Shown: positions 25,252-33,708, counted from the first letter of the stretch. The stretch: DNA of 64,000 bases from an uncultured Oscillospiraceae bacterium (GCA_910587345.1 CAJUKH010000026.1:241110-305109); one strand, 5' to 3'. Notes: a model not told the origin generated them from the sequence alone. Made by a program: numbers and translations.

Positions 25252-25818
25252 TCAAAGAACCGCCGTCGGGGCGGCGACCTGGCGTGCCAGCTGGCCGATC
25301 TCCCCCTCAAAAAGAAGTTTCTCCCCCTCGATGGTGGTAAAGTCGATGGGGTGGGAGAGTCCGGGCGGATTGGGCAGCACGGCCGCCCCGCTCTCCACAA
25401 GGCACTCGGCCACAAATTCAGAACAGAAATAGTGGTGGGGCCGCTCCAGGGTCTTGCCTGCATAGGCGGTAAAGGCCCCCAGCAGATTATAGCGGTAATG
25501 CCTGTGCTCGGGATACATGGCATCGATTTTCCGGCGGATATACTGCCAGTTCTCCTCCGTGACCTCCAGCTCATAGAGCCGGCAGGGCACCGTGGGATGG
25601 ATGGCATAAAAGCCACCCGCTACCCGTTCCTTAATCAGCCCCGCCGGCAGCATCAGCCGGGGGTGGCGGCGGGCAAAGCTGTAAAAGGCCTCTCCCGGTC
25701 CCTCCAGCCCAATAGAGGAGTGGGTAAACTGATCATGAGTCACCTTGTAGATCAACTGGGAAAAGGAGGTGTTGGAGCGGGTGAGCAGTATGTAGACCTT
25801 CCTTGTTTTTTCTTCCAT
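25252..25818 (-). CDS. permuted papain-like (NlpC/P60 superfamily) hydrolase
   Basis: 188 residues. HDQFTHSSIGL (about residues 28-38) and YFCSEFVAECL (about residues 142-152) give the histidine-first, cysteine-later order of the circularly permuted YiiX/YebB-type papain-like enzymes. These act as amidases or thioesterases on cell-wall or lipid substrates. No signal peptide, so it is cytoplasmic. ATG at 25818 is used because AAGGAG lies 10 nt upstream. The longer frame starting near 25908 would translate the nested palindromes at 25837-25901 and is rejected. Substrate unknown. Confidence 0.75.
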   Translation of the reverse strand: MEEKTRKVYILLTRSNTSFSQLIYKVTHDQFTHSSIGLEGPGEAFYSFARRHPRLMLPAGLIKERVAGGFYAIHPTVPCRLYELEVTEENWQYIRRKIDAMYPEHRHYRYNLLGAFTAYAGKTLERPHHYFCSEFVAECLVESGAAVLPNPPGLSHPIDFTTIEGEKLLFEGEIGQLARQVAAPTAVL

Positions 25819-25836
25819 GGATGGCGCTCCTTCCTG

Positions 25837-25901
25837 TGCCCCGCAGCGGGGTTTGCGGCCCTTCGGGCCGCAAAAAAAGCATATGCTTTTTTTGCGGGGC
25901 A
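25837..25901. repeat. three consecutive perfect palindromes inside an outer inverted repeat
   Basis: Outer arms TGCCCCGC (25837-25844) and GCGGGGCA (25894-25901) enclose hairpins CCCCGC/GCGGGG, TTTGCGGCCC/GGGCCGCAAA and AAAAAAAGCAT/ATGCTTTTTTT. They share bases, so alternative pairings are possible. The element lies in the leader of the 25252-25818 gene. Confidence 0.85.
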
Positions 25902-26067
25902 GAATCATTTTCTTTTCGCATTATAGCATCCGCAGCAGCGGATAGCAAGGTCATTCCCGGCAAAGCCACCCCGTCAATTCCCGGAAATTGTGTCACTTTT
26001 ATCCGAAAACGGCGCTCCGCCCTCCGTTTTTCATCCGGCCAAAAAACAGTCAATCCCCGTTCCCCCC

Positions 26068-26096
26068 TTGCAATTCCCTTCCTTTTCCTTTATAAT
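26068..26096 (+). promoter_or_regulatory. promoter of leuS
   Basis: TTGCAA (26068-26073), 17 bp, TATAAT (26091-26096), about 40 nt before the start. No T-box fits in that leader. Confidence 0.8.
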
Positions 26097-26135
26097 GTTG
26101 CCATTCTCCATCATTACGAAGGAAAGCGTGATACC

Positions 26136-28574
26136 ATGAATAAATATGATTTCAGCGCCATTGAGCCAAAATGGCAAAAACGCTGGGAGGAGAAAAAGGT
26201 CTTTGCCGCCCAGAACAAGTCCGACAAGCCAAAGTTCTACGGACTGATCGAGTTCCCCTACCCCTCCGGTCAGGGCCTTCATGTGGGCCATCCCCGGCCC
26301 TTTACCGCCATGGACATCATCACCCGGAAAAAGCGTATGGACGGCTATAACGTCCTCTTCCCCATCGGATTTGACGCCTTTGGCCTGCCCACCGAAAACT
26401 ATGCCATCAAAAACCACGTCCACCCCGCCATTGTCACCAAGCAGAACATTGCCAACTTCACCCGGCAGCTGAAGATGCTGGGCTACGGCTTCGACTGGGA
26501 CCGGGTGGTGGACACCACCGACCCCACCTACTACAAGTGGACCCAGTGGATCTTCCTTCAGCTTTACAAGAAGGGCCTGGCTTATAAGACCACTATGCCT
26601 GTGAACTGGTGTACCTCCTGCAAGTGCGTACTGGCCAACGAGGAGGTGGTGGAGGGCGTCTGCGAGCGCTGCGGCTCCCCCGTCATCCGGAAAGAGAAAA
26701 GCCAGTGGATGCTGAAGATCACCGAGTATGCCCAGCGGCTCATCGATGACTTGGATGATGTGGACTTTATCAACCGGGTCAAGGTCCAGCAGAAAAACTG
26801 GATCGGCCGCTCCACCGGCGCCGAGGTCACCTTCAAGGCCACCACCGGCGATGATATCGTGGTCTTCACCACCCGTCCCGACACCCTCTTCGGCGCCACC
26901 TACATGGTCATCTCTCCCGAGCACCGTTATGTGAAGCAGTGGGCGGACAAACTGACCAATTGGGACGAGATCGACACCTACGTTCAGGAGGCCGCCCGGA
27001 AGAGCGATTTCGAACGCACCGAGTTGGCTGCCGACAAGGAAAAGACCGGCGTCATGCTCCAGGGAGTCATGGCCATCAACCCAGTGAACGGCAAGGAGAT
27101 CCCCATCTTCATCTCCGACTATGTTCTGGCCACCTATGGCACCGGCGCCATCATGGCTGTCCCCGCCCACGACACCCGGGACTGGGCCTTCGCCAAGAAG
27201 TTCGGCTGCGAGATCATCGAGGTGGTCTCCGGCGGCGAGGATGTGCAGAAGGAGGCCTTCACCGCCAAGGACGACACGGGCATCATGGTCAACTCTGACT
27301 TTTTGAACGGTCTCACCGTCAAAGACGCCATCCCCGTCATCACCAAATGGCTCACCGAAAAGGGGATCGGCCACGAGCAGGTCAACTACAAGCTCCGGGA
27401 CTGGGTGTTCTCCCGCCAGCGCTACTGGGGAGAACCCATCCCCATGGTCTGGTGCGACAAGTGCGGCTGGGTCCCCGTACCCGAGGACCAGCTGCCTCTG
27501 ACCCTCCCCGAAGTGGAGAATTATGAGCCTACCGATGACGGCGAATCCCCCATTGCCAAGATGACCGACTGGGTCAATACCACCTGCCCCCACTGCGGTG
27601 GTCCCGCCCGGCGGGAGACCGACACCATGCCCCAGTGGGCCGGCTCCAGCTGGTATTTCCTTCGCTATATGGACCCCCATAACCCCGACGCTCTGGCTTC
27701 CAAAGAGGCTCTGGAATACTGGTCCCCGGTGGACTGGTACAACGGTGGTATGGAACACACCACCCTCCACCTTCTCTACTCCCGGTTCTGGCACAAATTC
27801 CTCTACGACATCGGGGTCGTCCCCACCAAAGAACCTTACGCCAAGCGCACCAGCCACGGCATGATTTTGGGTGAGGGCGGCGAAAAGATGAGCAAGAGCC
27901 GGGGCAATGTCATCAACCCCGACGACATCGTAAAGGCCTACGGCGCAGACACTCTGCGCACCTATATCATGTTCATCGGCGACTTTGAAAAGGCCGCCTC
28001 CTGGAGTGACAACGGCGTCAAAGGCTGCAAACGCTTCCTGGACCGGGTGTGGAATCTGGCCGAAAAGGTCACCGATGAGAAGGGCCAGAGCGAAGTCAAC
28101 GCCGCCGCTCTCCACAAAGCCATCAAAAAGGTAGCCGACGACATCGAAAACCTGAAGTTCAACACCGCCATCGCCACCCTTATGTCTCTGGTCAATGATT
28201 TCTATGCCAACGGCTGCTCCCGGGGAGATTACGCCGTCCTCGTCCAGCTGCTGAACCCCTTTGCCCCCCATATGACCGAGGAGCTTTGGGAGATGATGGG
28301 CTTTGACAAGGAGTGGGGCGGCATGGCCTGCCAGCAGAGCTGGCCCGCCTATGACGAGAGCAAGACGGTCTCCGGCACCGCCACCATTGCCATCCAGGTG
28401 GGCGGCAAGCTCCGGGGCACCGTGGACGTCCCCGTGGGCAGCGACAACGCCGCCATCGAAGCCGCCGCCCGGGAAGTGCCCACCGTAGCCAAATTTTTAG
28501 AGCCGTTGGAGATCGTCAAGGTCATCCATGTACCGGGCAAGCTGGTAAACTTTATCGGCAAACCCAAAGCCTGA
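26136..28574 (+). CDS. leuS: leucyl-tRNA synthetase
   Basis: Class I synthetase charging tRNA-Leu, with CP1 editing domain. 812 residues, bacterial type. HIGH-type motif PYPSGQGLHVGHPRP (about residues 40-54), FDAFGLPTENYAI, zinc-type cysteine pairs (CTSCKC, CERCGS), editing-site TTRPDTLFGATYMV and KMSKS loop GGEKMSKSRGNVINP are present. ATG at 26136 (MNKYDFSAIEPKWQ) is the family start; the open frame reaches back to 25803 but crosses the promoter. Single gene. Confidence 0.98.
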   Translation: MNKYDFSAIEPKWQKRWEEKKVFAAQNKSDKPKFYGLIEFPYPSGQGLHVGHPRPFTAMDIITRKKRMDGYNVLFPIGFDAFGLPTENYAIKNHVHPAIVTKQNIANFTRQLKMLGYGFDWDRVVDTTDPTYYKWTQWIFLQLYKKGLAYKTTMPVNWCTSCKCVLANEEVVEGVCERCGSPVIRKEKSQWMLKITEYAQRLIDDLDDVDFINRVKVQQKNWIGRSTGAEVTFKATTGDDIVVFTTRPDTLFGATYMVISPEHRYVKQWADKLTNWDEIDTYVQEAARKSDFERTELAADKEKTGVMLQGVMAINPVNGKEIPIFISDYVLATYGTGAIMAVPAHDTRDWAFAKKFGCEIIEVVSGGEDVQKEAFTAKDDTGIMVNSDFLNGLTVKDAIPVITKWLTEKGIGHEQVNYKLRDWVFSRQRYWGEPIPMVWCDKCGWVPVPEDQLPLTLPEVENYEPTDDGESPIAKMTDWVNTTCPHCGGPARRETDTMPQWAGSSWYFLRYMDPHNPDALASKEALEYWSPVDWYNGGMEHTTLHLLYSRFWHKFLYDIGVVPTKEPYAKRTSHGMILGEGGEKMSKSRGNVINPDDIVKAYGADTLRTYIMFIGDFEKAASWSDNGVKGCKRFLDRVWNLAEKVTDEKGQSEVNAAALHKAIKKVADDIENLKFNTAIATLMSLVNDFYANGCSRGDYAVLVQLLNPFAPHMTEELWEMMGFDKEWGGMACQQSWPAYDESKTVSGTATIAIQVGGKLRGTVDVPVGSDNAAIEAAAREVPTVAKFLEPLEIVKVIHVPGKLVNFIGKPKA

Positions 28575-28608
28575 TTTCCGAAAAGAACCGCATCCCATAA
28601 AATGTTTC

Positions 28609-28637
28609 TTGACAATTTTGCCTTAATCACATATAAT
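28609..28637 (+). promoter_or_regulatory. promoter of rpsU
   Basis: TTGACA (28609-28614), 17 bp, TATAAT (28632-28637). Full consensus, as expected for a ribosomal protein gene. Confidence 0.9.
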
Positions 28638-28713
28638 ACTACTGTTAAAGCCATCGCTATATGGCCCTTTCGCGGTGGATCAGGTTCCACCGCTTCGGAG
28701 GGAGGGGAAATCA

Positions 28714-28896
28714 ATGTCGGAAATCCGCGTGAAAGAGGGCGAGTCCCTGGACAATGCGCTGAAGCGTTTTAAGCGCAGCTGTGCCAAGTCTGGCGTGTTG
28801 GCCGAGGTCCGCAAGCGCGAGCACTATGAAAGCCCGAGCGTCAAGCGCCGCAAGAAGTCTGAGGCCGCCCGCAAGAACCGCAAAAAGTTCTATTAG
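28714..28896 (+). CDS. rpsU: 30S ribosomal protein S21
   Basis: 60 residues, the normal length. MSEIRVKEGESLDNALKRFK and a highly basic C-terminus (RRKKSEAARKNRKKFY) are diagnostic. ATG at 28714 with GGAGGGG upstream. Own consensus promoter and terminator. Needed for translation initiation on structured leaders. Confidence 0.98.
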   Translation: MSEIRVKEGESLDNALKRFKRSCAKSGVLAEVRKREHYESPSVKRRKKSEAARKNRKKFY

Positions 28897-28902
28897 GAGC
28901 GC

Positions 28903-28937
28903 AAAAGCCCTGTGTCAAAATGACACAGGGCTTTTTT
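28903..28937 (+). terminator. terminator of rpsU
   Basis: AAAAGCCCTGTGTCA/TGACACAGGGCTTTT hairpin, then a T-run. Confidence 0.9.
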
Positions 28938-28966
28938 CCTGCATTTCTCCTTGCCGGACAGGCGGT

Positions 28967-29737
28967 TCATCCCAGCAGCTCCCCGAGAAGCTCCCCTGTA
29001 GTGTCATGGGCCAAAAATACCGTCCCCACCCCCATCTCTCCGGCCAGCCGCAGCTTTTCCCGGATACTGCCGGCATCGTCAAACAAAACAAAGTGTCCCT
29101 GTCCCCCCACCATATAAGAAAAATAGTGGGCGCACAGTTCCGAGGAGAAAAACACCCCCGCCCCCTGTTCCTCTCTGCGGCGGTTCAGTTCCGCCATGGT
29201 CAGGGGTGTACCCGCTCCGCTGGGGGCAGGCAAGAGAAAATCTTCGGCGGACCGGTCCACCCAAAGGGCCACCCGCCCAAAGCCAAAGCGGTTCCCCGCA
29301 TCCTCCAGCCGCCCCCGCAGCGTTCCGCCAGACAGTGCCGAGGGGATCAGCACCTTTGCCCCGCCTCCGCTTTGCGCATACGGCTCTGAAACATAGAGAC
29401 TCAGCCCCCGCCGGCCGCAGGTTTCCCCCAGCCGGGCCACCACATCCTCCAGCCCGGGGACCGCCTTCCCCTGAAACCGGCAGACCACCCCGGAAAAGTG
29501 CCGGGCGGCGCACTCCCGCAGGATCTCATTGCAGAGCGTCTCCCCGTCCCCCTCTCCCCGCCAGCCGCCGTCGTCCACTACCATCAGTCCCTCCCGGGGG
29601 GCCACCGGCGTATTGGCCCGAAAGAGATGGGGACCCTCCCCCACCCGATAGGCGATGTGGGCCAGCGGCTTGCCCCACCTTCCGGCCGTGCCGATCTGCT
29701 GCGGTTCCACCGCTATGATCATTTGCTGCGCTCCCAT
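28967..29737 (-). CDS. unknown protein, C-terminus resembling glycoside-hydrolase-18-like barrels
   Basis: 256 residues, no signal peptide. The last 30 residues (FVLFDDAGSIREKLRLAGEM followed by GVGTVFLA) resemble the last strand-helix of GH18/YaaH-type TIM barrels, where a similar segment ends the fold. I do not see the DxxDxDxE catalytic motif, so hydrolase activity is doubtful. The middle is rich in Gly and Arg. ATG at 29737 follows AAGGGGG by 7 nt. Divergent from yqeG. Treat the fold as a guess. Confidence 0.6.
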   Translation of the reverse strand: MGAQQMIIAVEPQQIGTAGRWGKPLAHIAYRVGEGPHLFRANTPVAPREGLMVVDDGGWRGEGDGETLCNEILRECAARHFSGVVCRFQGKAVPGLEDVVARLGETCGRRGLSLYVSEPYAQSGGGAKVLIPSALSGGTLRGRLEDAGNRFGFGRVALWVDRSAEDFLLPAPSGAGTPLTMAELNRRREEQGAGVFFSSELCAHYFSYMVGGQGHFVLFDDAGSIREKLRLAGEMGVGTVFLAHDTTGELLGELLG

Positions 29738-29749
29738 TGGATTTCCCCC

Positions 29750-29778
29750 TTGTCCCGGATGGCTGAAACGTGTATAAT
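29750..29778 (+). promoter_or_regulatory. promoter of yqeG-nfo
   Basis: TTGTCC (29750-29755), 17 bp, TATAAT (29773-29778). Confidence 0.7.
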
Positions 29779-29865
29779 AGAGTCAAAGCCCTTACAGCCT
29801 TTCTCTCACAGCATATGACTCCCCGGCGGAAAACAGAAGCCCCCCGGCAAAAAAGAGGTGATCCC

Positions 29866-30372
29866 TTGGCCTTTTCCCTTGTGCCCCGCCATCTGGCAGA
29901 AAGCATCTATTGGTTGGTTCCCCAACGCTTGAAAGAGCAGGGTGTCCGCCTTGTGCTGGCGGATTTGGACAATACCCTTACCCCCTACGAGGAATCTCTT
30001 CCCTCCCCCGCTCTCCGGCAGTGGAAGGAGGAACTGGAAGCCCTTGGCATCACCCTTTTCGTGGTTTCCAACAGCCGTAAAAGCCGCCGGTGCCCCGACT
30101 TTTGCCAGGCGCTGGGCGTTCCCTATGTCCGCCACGCCGGCAAACCGGGGATCAAGGGGTTTTTGCGTGCGCTGGAAGAGACCGGCATCCCGCCGGAAGA
30201 GGCCATCATGGTGGGAGACCAGATCTTCACCGACATTTTGGGCGCCAACCGGGCAGGCATTACCAGCATTCTGGTCAAGCCCATCGCCTGGGGGAAAAAC
30301 CCGTTTCGCCGGGTCCGCTACGCCATGGAGACCCCTTTTCGCATGGCAGCCATGGCCCGCCACCCACTCTGA
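29866..30372 (+). CDS. yqeG: YqeG family HAD-IIIA phosphatase
   Basis: 168 residues from a TTG start at 29866, the usual YqeG length. HAD motifs: LADLDNTLTPYEE (nucleophile DxDNT), VVSNSRKSR, AGKPGIKGFLRAL (lysine) and VGDQIFTDILGANRAG. The family is conserved in Firmicutes and is linked to phosphatidylglycerophosphate or ribosome-related phosphatases; substrate uncertain. AGAGGTG lies 5 nt before the TTG. The frame extends upstream to 29770, but that would place the start inside the promoter. Nfo follows 15 bp later. Confidence 0.88.
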   Translation: MAFSLVPRHLAESIYWLVPQRLKEQGVRLVLADLDNTLTPYEESLPSPALRQWKEELEALGITLFVVSNSRKSRRCPDFCQALGVPYVRHAGKPGIKGFLRALEETGIPPEEAIMVGDQIFTDILGANRAGITSILVKPIAWGKNPFRRVRYAMETPFRMAAMARHPL

Positions 30373-30387
30373 TAAGGAAGTGAGCCT

Positions 30388-31236
30388 ATGCCCCCACTGT
30401 TCGGCCCCGCCGGCAACGCCGACGCCTTTCCCTATAAGTCCTCCGTGGACGCCCCCCGCTGGCTGAAGGAGATCGGCCTTGACTGCTATGAATACCAGTG
30501 CGGGAAAGGGGTCAACATCCGGGAGGAGACCGCCCGTAAACTGGGAACGGCCGCCCGGGACGCGGGCATTGCCCTCTCCCTCCACGCCCCCTACTTTATC
30601 AATCTGGCCAATCCCGAGCCGGAGAGTCTGAAAAAGACCATCGGCTATATCCTCTCCGCCTGTCAGGCGGCGGACTGGATGGGGGCTACCCGTATCGTCG
30701 TCCATACCGGGGCGCTGATGAAGCGGACCCGGCGGGAGGCGCTGGATATCGCCCTTACCTCCATGGGAGAGGTTTTGAAGGCCTGGGAGGGCGCCGGCTA
30801 TTCCCACATCGCTCTCTGCCCCGAAACCATGGGCAAGCTGGGTCAGCTGGGCGATTTGACCGAAGTGCTGGAGCTTTGCCGGCTGGACGACCGGCTGATC
30901 CCCTGCGTGGATTTCGGTCACCTTTACGCCCGTTCCCTGGGGGAACTGACCGGGCCGGAAGCCTGCCGGGCCATGCTGGACGAGATGGAGACCGCACTGG
31001 GCAAAGACCGGGCCGCCCGGTTCCACAGCCATTTCTCCCAAATCGAATTTACCCCCAAGGGCGGCGAGAAATGCCACCGCACCTTTGAAGACAACGGCGG
31101 CTTCGGCCCCGACCCCGCCCCCCTCATGGCCGAGGTGGCCCGCCGGGGCTGGTCGCCCACCTTCATCTGTGAAAGCGCCGGCACTCAGGACAAAGACGCT
31201 TTGACCATGAAACGGCTCTATTCACAGGCGCAGTAA
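30388..31236 (+). CDS. nfo: deoxyribonuclease IV-type AP endonuclease
   Basis: 282-residue TIM barrel of AP endonuclease family 2, which incises DNA 5' of abasic sites in base-excision repair. Zinc ligands are visible in LSLHAPYFINLANP, IVVHTGA, CPETMGK, CVDFGHLYA and FHSHFSQIEF, and the final ICESAG. Probably co-transcribed with yqeG. Its last 15 bases overlap the convergent small gene of module A. Confidence 0.92.
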   Translation: MPPLFGPAGNADAFPYKSSVDAPRWLKEIGLDCYEYQCGKGVNIREETARKLGTAARDAGIALSLHAPYFINLANPEPESLKKTIGYILSACQAADWMGATRIVVHTGALMKRTRREALDIALTSMGEVLKAWEGAGYSHIALCPETMGKLGQLGDLTEVLELCRLDDRLIPCVDFGHLYARSLGELTGPEACRAMLDEMETALGKDRAARFHSHFSQIEFTPKGGEKCHRTFEDNGGFGPDPAPLMAEVARRGWSPTFICESAGTQDKDALTMKRLYSQAQ

Positions 31237-31455
31237 CTCCAGCGCCAGCCTGATGCCATGGCGGAAGTACCGCTCACATTCCATCACCTCATACTCGCTG
31301 TAAGCACAGCTTACCTTATCTGCCATGTTCTCGCCCATAGCCTTCCTGATATCCTCCATCAGCAGCCCCCGAATGGTTCTGTTTTCCACATACTCGTGGG
31401 TTTTGGGCATCGGTTCATCCATCAAAGCAGAAAACAGCGTATCGATATAATTCAT
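31222..31455 (-). CDS. module A small protein, probably DUF6809-like
   Basis: 77 residues, helical and charged, with no membrane segment. The C-terminus ERYFRHGIRLALELL matches the pattern of the module B protein (HAFLCGLRLGVALL at 57030-57272), so I treat the two as one family. The DUF6809 name is from memory and unverified. ATG at 31455 is preferred: GGGAG lies 9 nt upstream, whereas the ATG at 31464 abuts it. Divergent from the XRE gene with a shared intergenic region of 65 bp. Function unknown; it may be the partner or target of the adjacent repressor. Confidence 0.75.
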   Translation of the reverse strand: MNYIDTLFSALMDEPMPKTHEYVENRTIRGLLMEDIRKAMGENMADKVSCAYSEYEVMECERYFRHGIRLALELLRL

Positions 31456-31479
31456 TTTATTCATCTCCCAGTTGAATTT

Positions 31480-31508
31480 ATTATATCATCTGTTGGTTGA
31501 ATTGCCAA
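31480..31508 (-). promoter_or_regulatory. promoter of the module A small gene, with GTTGAATT repeats
   Basis: Minus-strand TTGGCA (31503-31508), 17 bp, TATAAT (31480-31485). Two direct copies of GTTGAATT (31471-31478 and 31496-31503) flank the spacer and -10 and could be operator half-sites for the XRE protein. Confidence 0.65.
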
Positions 31509-31520
31509 GGAGGCTCATCC

Positions 31521-31742
31521 ATGTTCCAACAAGAAAAATTTTCTGAACGGATTCGGCAACTACGAAAATCACAGGGAAAAACACAAAAGGATGTCGCCGA
31601 TGCCGTCGGCGTTAGTGTCAACCAAATCAGTGAGATGGAGAAGGGTACAAAAATCACCACACTACCCAAACTCTGTCTCCTCTGTGATTATTTCAACGTC
31701 CCTGCTGACTATCTGTTGGGCCGCACCGATACCCCTCGATAA
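31521..31742 (+). CDS. XRE-family repressor of module A
   Basis: 73-residue single-domain helix-turn-helix protein of the lambda Cro/CI type. The recognition region is KDVADAVGVSVNQISEMEKG (about residues 24-43). The C-terminus NVPADYLLGRTDTPR is the usual end of phage-like XRE regulators. ATG at 31521 has AAGGAGG 7 nt upstream. It shares the VNQISEMEKGT core and length with the module B regulator (56732-56959). The conserved non-coding element starts about 45 bp after its stop and is probably on the same transcript. Confidence 0.9.
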   Translation: MFQQEKFSERIRQLRKSQGKTQKDVADAVGVSVNQISEMEKGTKITTLPKLCLLCDYFNVPADYLLGRTDTPR

Positions 31743-31787
31743 TTTCCGGTCCTGTATGGAGCGATACTGAACCGCCTGCCGTTTGAC

Positions 31788-32465
31788 TGGTGGATGCGTG
31801 GCAACCCTATGGGTGCGTGGACGTGGGGGACCATTCTTTGCCGGGCCAAAGAATGGCCCCCACACCCCCCAGCCGTTTCACGGCACTAACTCTCGCTAAA
31901 CTCGCTTCGCTCATCAAGCGGGAGTAAGCATGAAAGCCCTCAGGTCAAGACCAAGTGTTTTAGAATCGGCTCGTGTCGTCTTTACGCCCCCATGGTCCCA
32001 TTTGCCCCGCACCCGTGCATCCGTTAGTGGAACACTGAAGAAATCCCATTGAAATTGACCCGCCTCGGCCTACACAGCTTGAGGGGCGGTTTCTCTCATC
32101 AAAAACCATCCTACTCCGTAGGGCAGATGTCCTCACCCGCCCGGCCACCTCTCACCCCACCCAGGCGGTGTGGATACCAACGAACAGGTAACGGTATTCC
32201 ACCCACTCAACGGCAGTGGCGCAAGAGGACCCACGGGTCGCTCAAACGCAGGCCGCCGAAAACAGAAGGACACCCCAAAGTCTTTCACCCGAGGGATACC
32301 ATAACAGCACAACACCAACGTCCGGTTGTAACGTAGCCCGTAATCATTTCCACTGGTCTACCTTTTCTTTTTCGGAGTCCAGAACCGCTTTTTCTTTTGC
32401 GCTGCAAAAGAAAAAGTGGTTTTGGCCCCAGCCGGGCAGGCAAAAAACTAACTGCAAGATAAAAC
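31788..32465 (+). ncRNA. module A conserved element, candidate large structured RNA
   Basis: This stretch matches 56107-56728 (other strand) over almost its whole length. By eye about nine bases in ten match in 31941-32091 and again in 32157-32424. Indels break every reading frame between copies. A hairpin at 31824-31863 keeps its shape while its bases change (see findings). Other possible helices: GCAC-CC-GTGC near 32010, CCGCC/GGCGG near 32060-32089, GTGGATACC/GGTATTCCAC near 32170-32202, and a 22-bp hairpin ending TTTTTCTTTTGC/GCAAAAGAAAAA (32380-32424). It lies between the XRE gene and pepP. Boundaries and transcription are inferred. Confidence 0.6.
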
Positions 32466-32553
32466 ACACCGCTTTCCCGCAAAAGAAAAGGCGGTTTTAC
32501 CTCCGAGGGATATGCCCCCGCCGGGCAGGCAAAAAGAAAGTGTATGATAAAAC
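32431..32553 (+). repeat. two tandem tail units of the module element
   Basis: GCCGGGCAGGCAAAAA followed by a variable stretch and GATAAAAC occurs at 32431-32465 and again at 32520-32553. A third copy lies in module B (56107-56141, minus strand). Between the two copies here is a CCGCTTTCC/AAGGCGG-type hairpin. Confidence 0.7.
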
Positions 32554-32619
32554 GCCCCATTGCCCCTTCAAGCCAATAAATCCGATAAAACCGAATGAAC
32601 AGGAAAGGAAGTCTTATCT

Positions 32620-33687
32620 ATGAATCACCTGAAACAAATTGCCGCCAAACTCCCCGAATATGGCATCGACGCCATGCTGGTCTCCAGCGCCCCCGGCGAG
32701 TTCTACGCTGTGGGCCTTCACGGCGAAGGCTACGCTATCATCACTCCCAACGCCACCCGCTATATCACCGACGGCCGCTATACCGAGGTGGCTCAGGAGA
32801 CCGTAGGCGATGCGGCCGAAGTTCTTATCGTTGGCGACGGTCGGAACTACGCCGCCCTCCTCAACGACTTCATCGCCGCCCATAACATCCAAAAGCTGGG
32901 CATCGAGGACGATTATATGTCTCTGGGCCAGTTCAACGCCCTCACCGACTCTCTCAAGGCCGAACTGGTCTACGCCGGCGGCCTCATCTCCTCCCTCCGG
33001 GCCTCCAAGGATGAGGATGAATTGGGCCGGATGATCAAGGCGCAGGAGATCACCGACAAGGCCTTTGACGCCATCATCCAGTTCATCCAGCCCGGTATGA
33101 CCGAGGCCGAGATCGCCGCCCGGCTCACCTATGAGATGCTCCGTCTGGGCGCCCAGCGGATGAGCTTTGACCCCATTGTGGCCTCCGGCCCCAACGGCAG
33201 CCGCCCCCACGCTATCCCCGGCCCCCGGCAGGTGCAGAAGGGCGACTTCATCACCATGGACTTCGGCTGTGTCTACGCCGGTTACTGCTCCGATATGACC
33301 CGCACCATTGCCCTGGGACAGATCAGTGACGAGCAGAAAAAGGTCTATGATACCGTTCTGGCCGCCCAGCTGGCCGGCATCGCCGTCTCCCGGGCGGGAG
33401 TGGCCGGCTCCACCATCCATAACACCGCCGCCAAGGTCATTGCCGATGCCGGCTACGGCCCCTACTTTACCCACGGCTACGGCCACAGTCTGGGCATCGA
33501 GATCCACGAAAACCCCAACGCCAACAGCCGCAACGATAAGCCCCTCCCCATAGGCGCCATGGTCTCGGCCGAGCCGGGCATCTACCTCCCCGGCCGCTTC
33601 GGCGTCCGCATCGAGGACGTGGTGCGGATGGAAGAGGGCGGCTGTCTGGATATCACCCACTCCCCCAAGGAGCTTATCATTCTGTAA
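32620..33687 (+). CDS. Xaa-Pro aminopeptidase family (M24B) metallopeptidase
   Basis: 355 residues. An N-terminal creatinase-like domain (about 1-125) is followed by the pita-bread catalytic domain. All five metal ligands are visible: MDFGCVYAGYCSDMTRT (two Asp), HGYGHSLGIEIHE (His), SAEPGIYLPG (Glu) and GVRIEDVV (Glu). It removes N-terminal residues preceding proline in the cytoplasm. AGGAAAGGAAG precedes ATG 32620. First of three genes running to 35093. Confidence 0.95.
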   Translation: MNHLKQIAAKLPEYGIDAMLVSSAPGEFYAVGLHGEGYAIITPNATRYITDGRYTEVAQETVGDAAEVLIVGDGRNYAALLNDFIAAHNIQKLGIEDDYMSLGQFNALTDSLKAELVYAGGLISSLRASKDEDELGRMIKAQEITDKAFDAIIQFIQPGMTEAEIAARLTYEMLRLGAQRMSFDPIVASGPNGSRPHAIPGPRQVQKGDFITMDFGCVYAGYCSDMTRTIALGQISDEQKKVYDTVLAAQLAGIAVSRAGVAGSTIHNTAAKVIADAGYGPYFTHGYGHSLGIEIHENPNANSRNDKPLPIGAMVSAEPGIYLPGRFGVRIEDVVRMEEGGCLDITHSPKELIIL

Positions 33688-33708
33688 TCAAAAGGAGGCC
33701 GTCTTTTT

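Noticed and set aside
26031..28271. Long minus-strand open frame opposite leuS
   Set aside because: leuS has all synthetase motifs; the antisense frame has none.
31521..31742. Prophage remnant, based on the two XRE repressors
   Set aside because: No integrase, terminase, capsid or other phage gene lies near either copy.
32049..32336. Open frames within the module elements (for example LGLHSLRGG in both copies)
   Set aside because: Short stretches agree between copies, but indels shift the frame elsewhere, starts lack ribosome sites, and the base-level conservation crosses all frames. A structured RNA explains it better.
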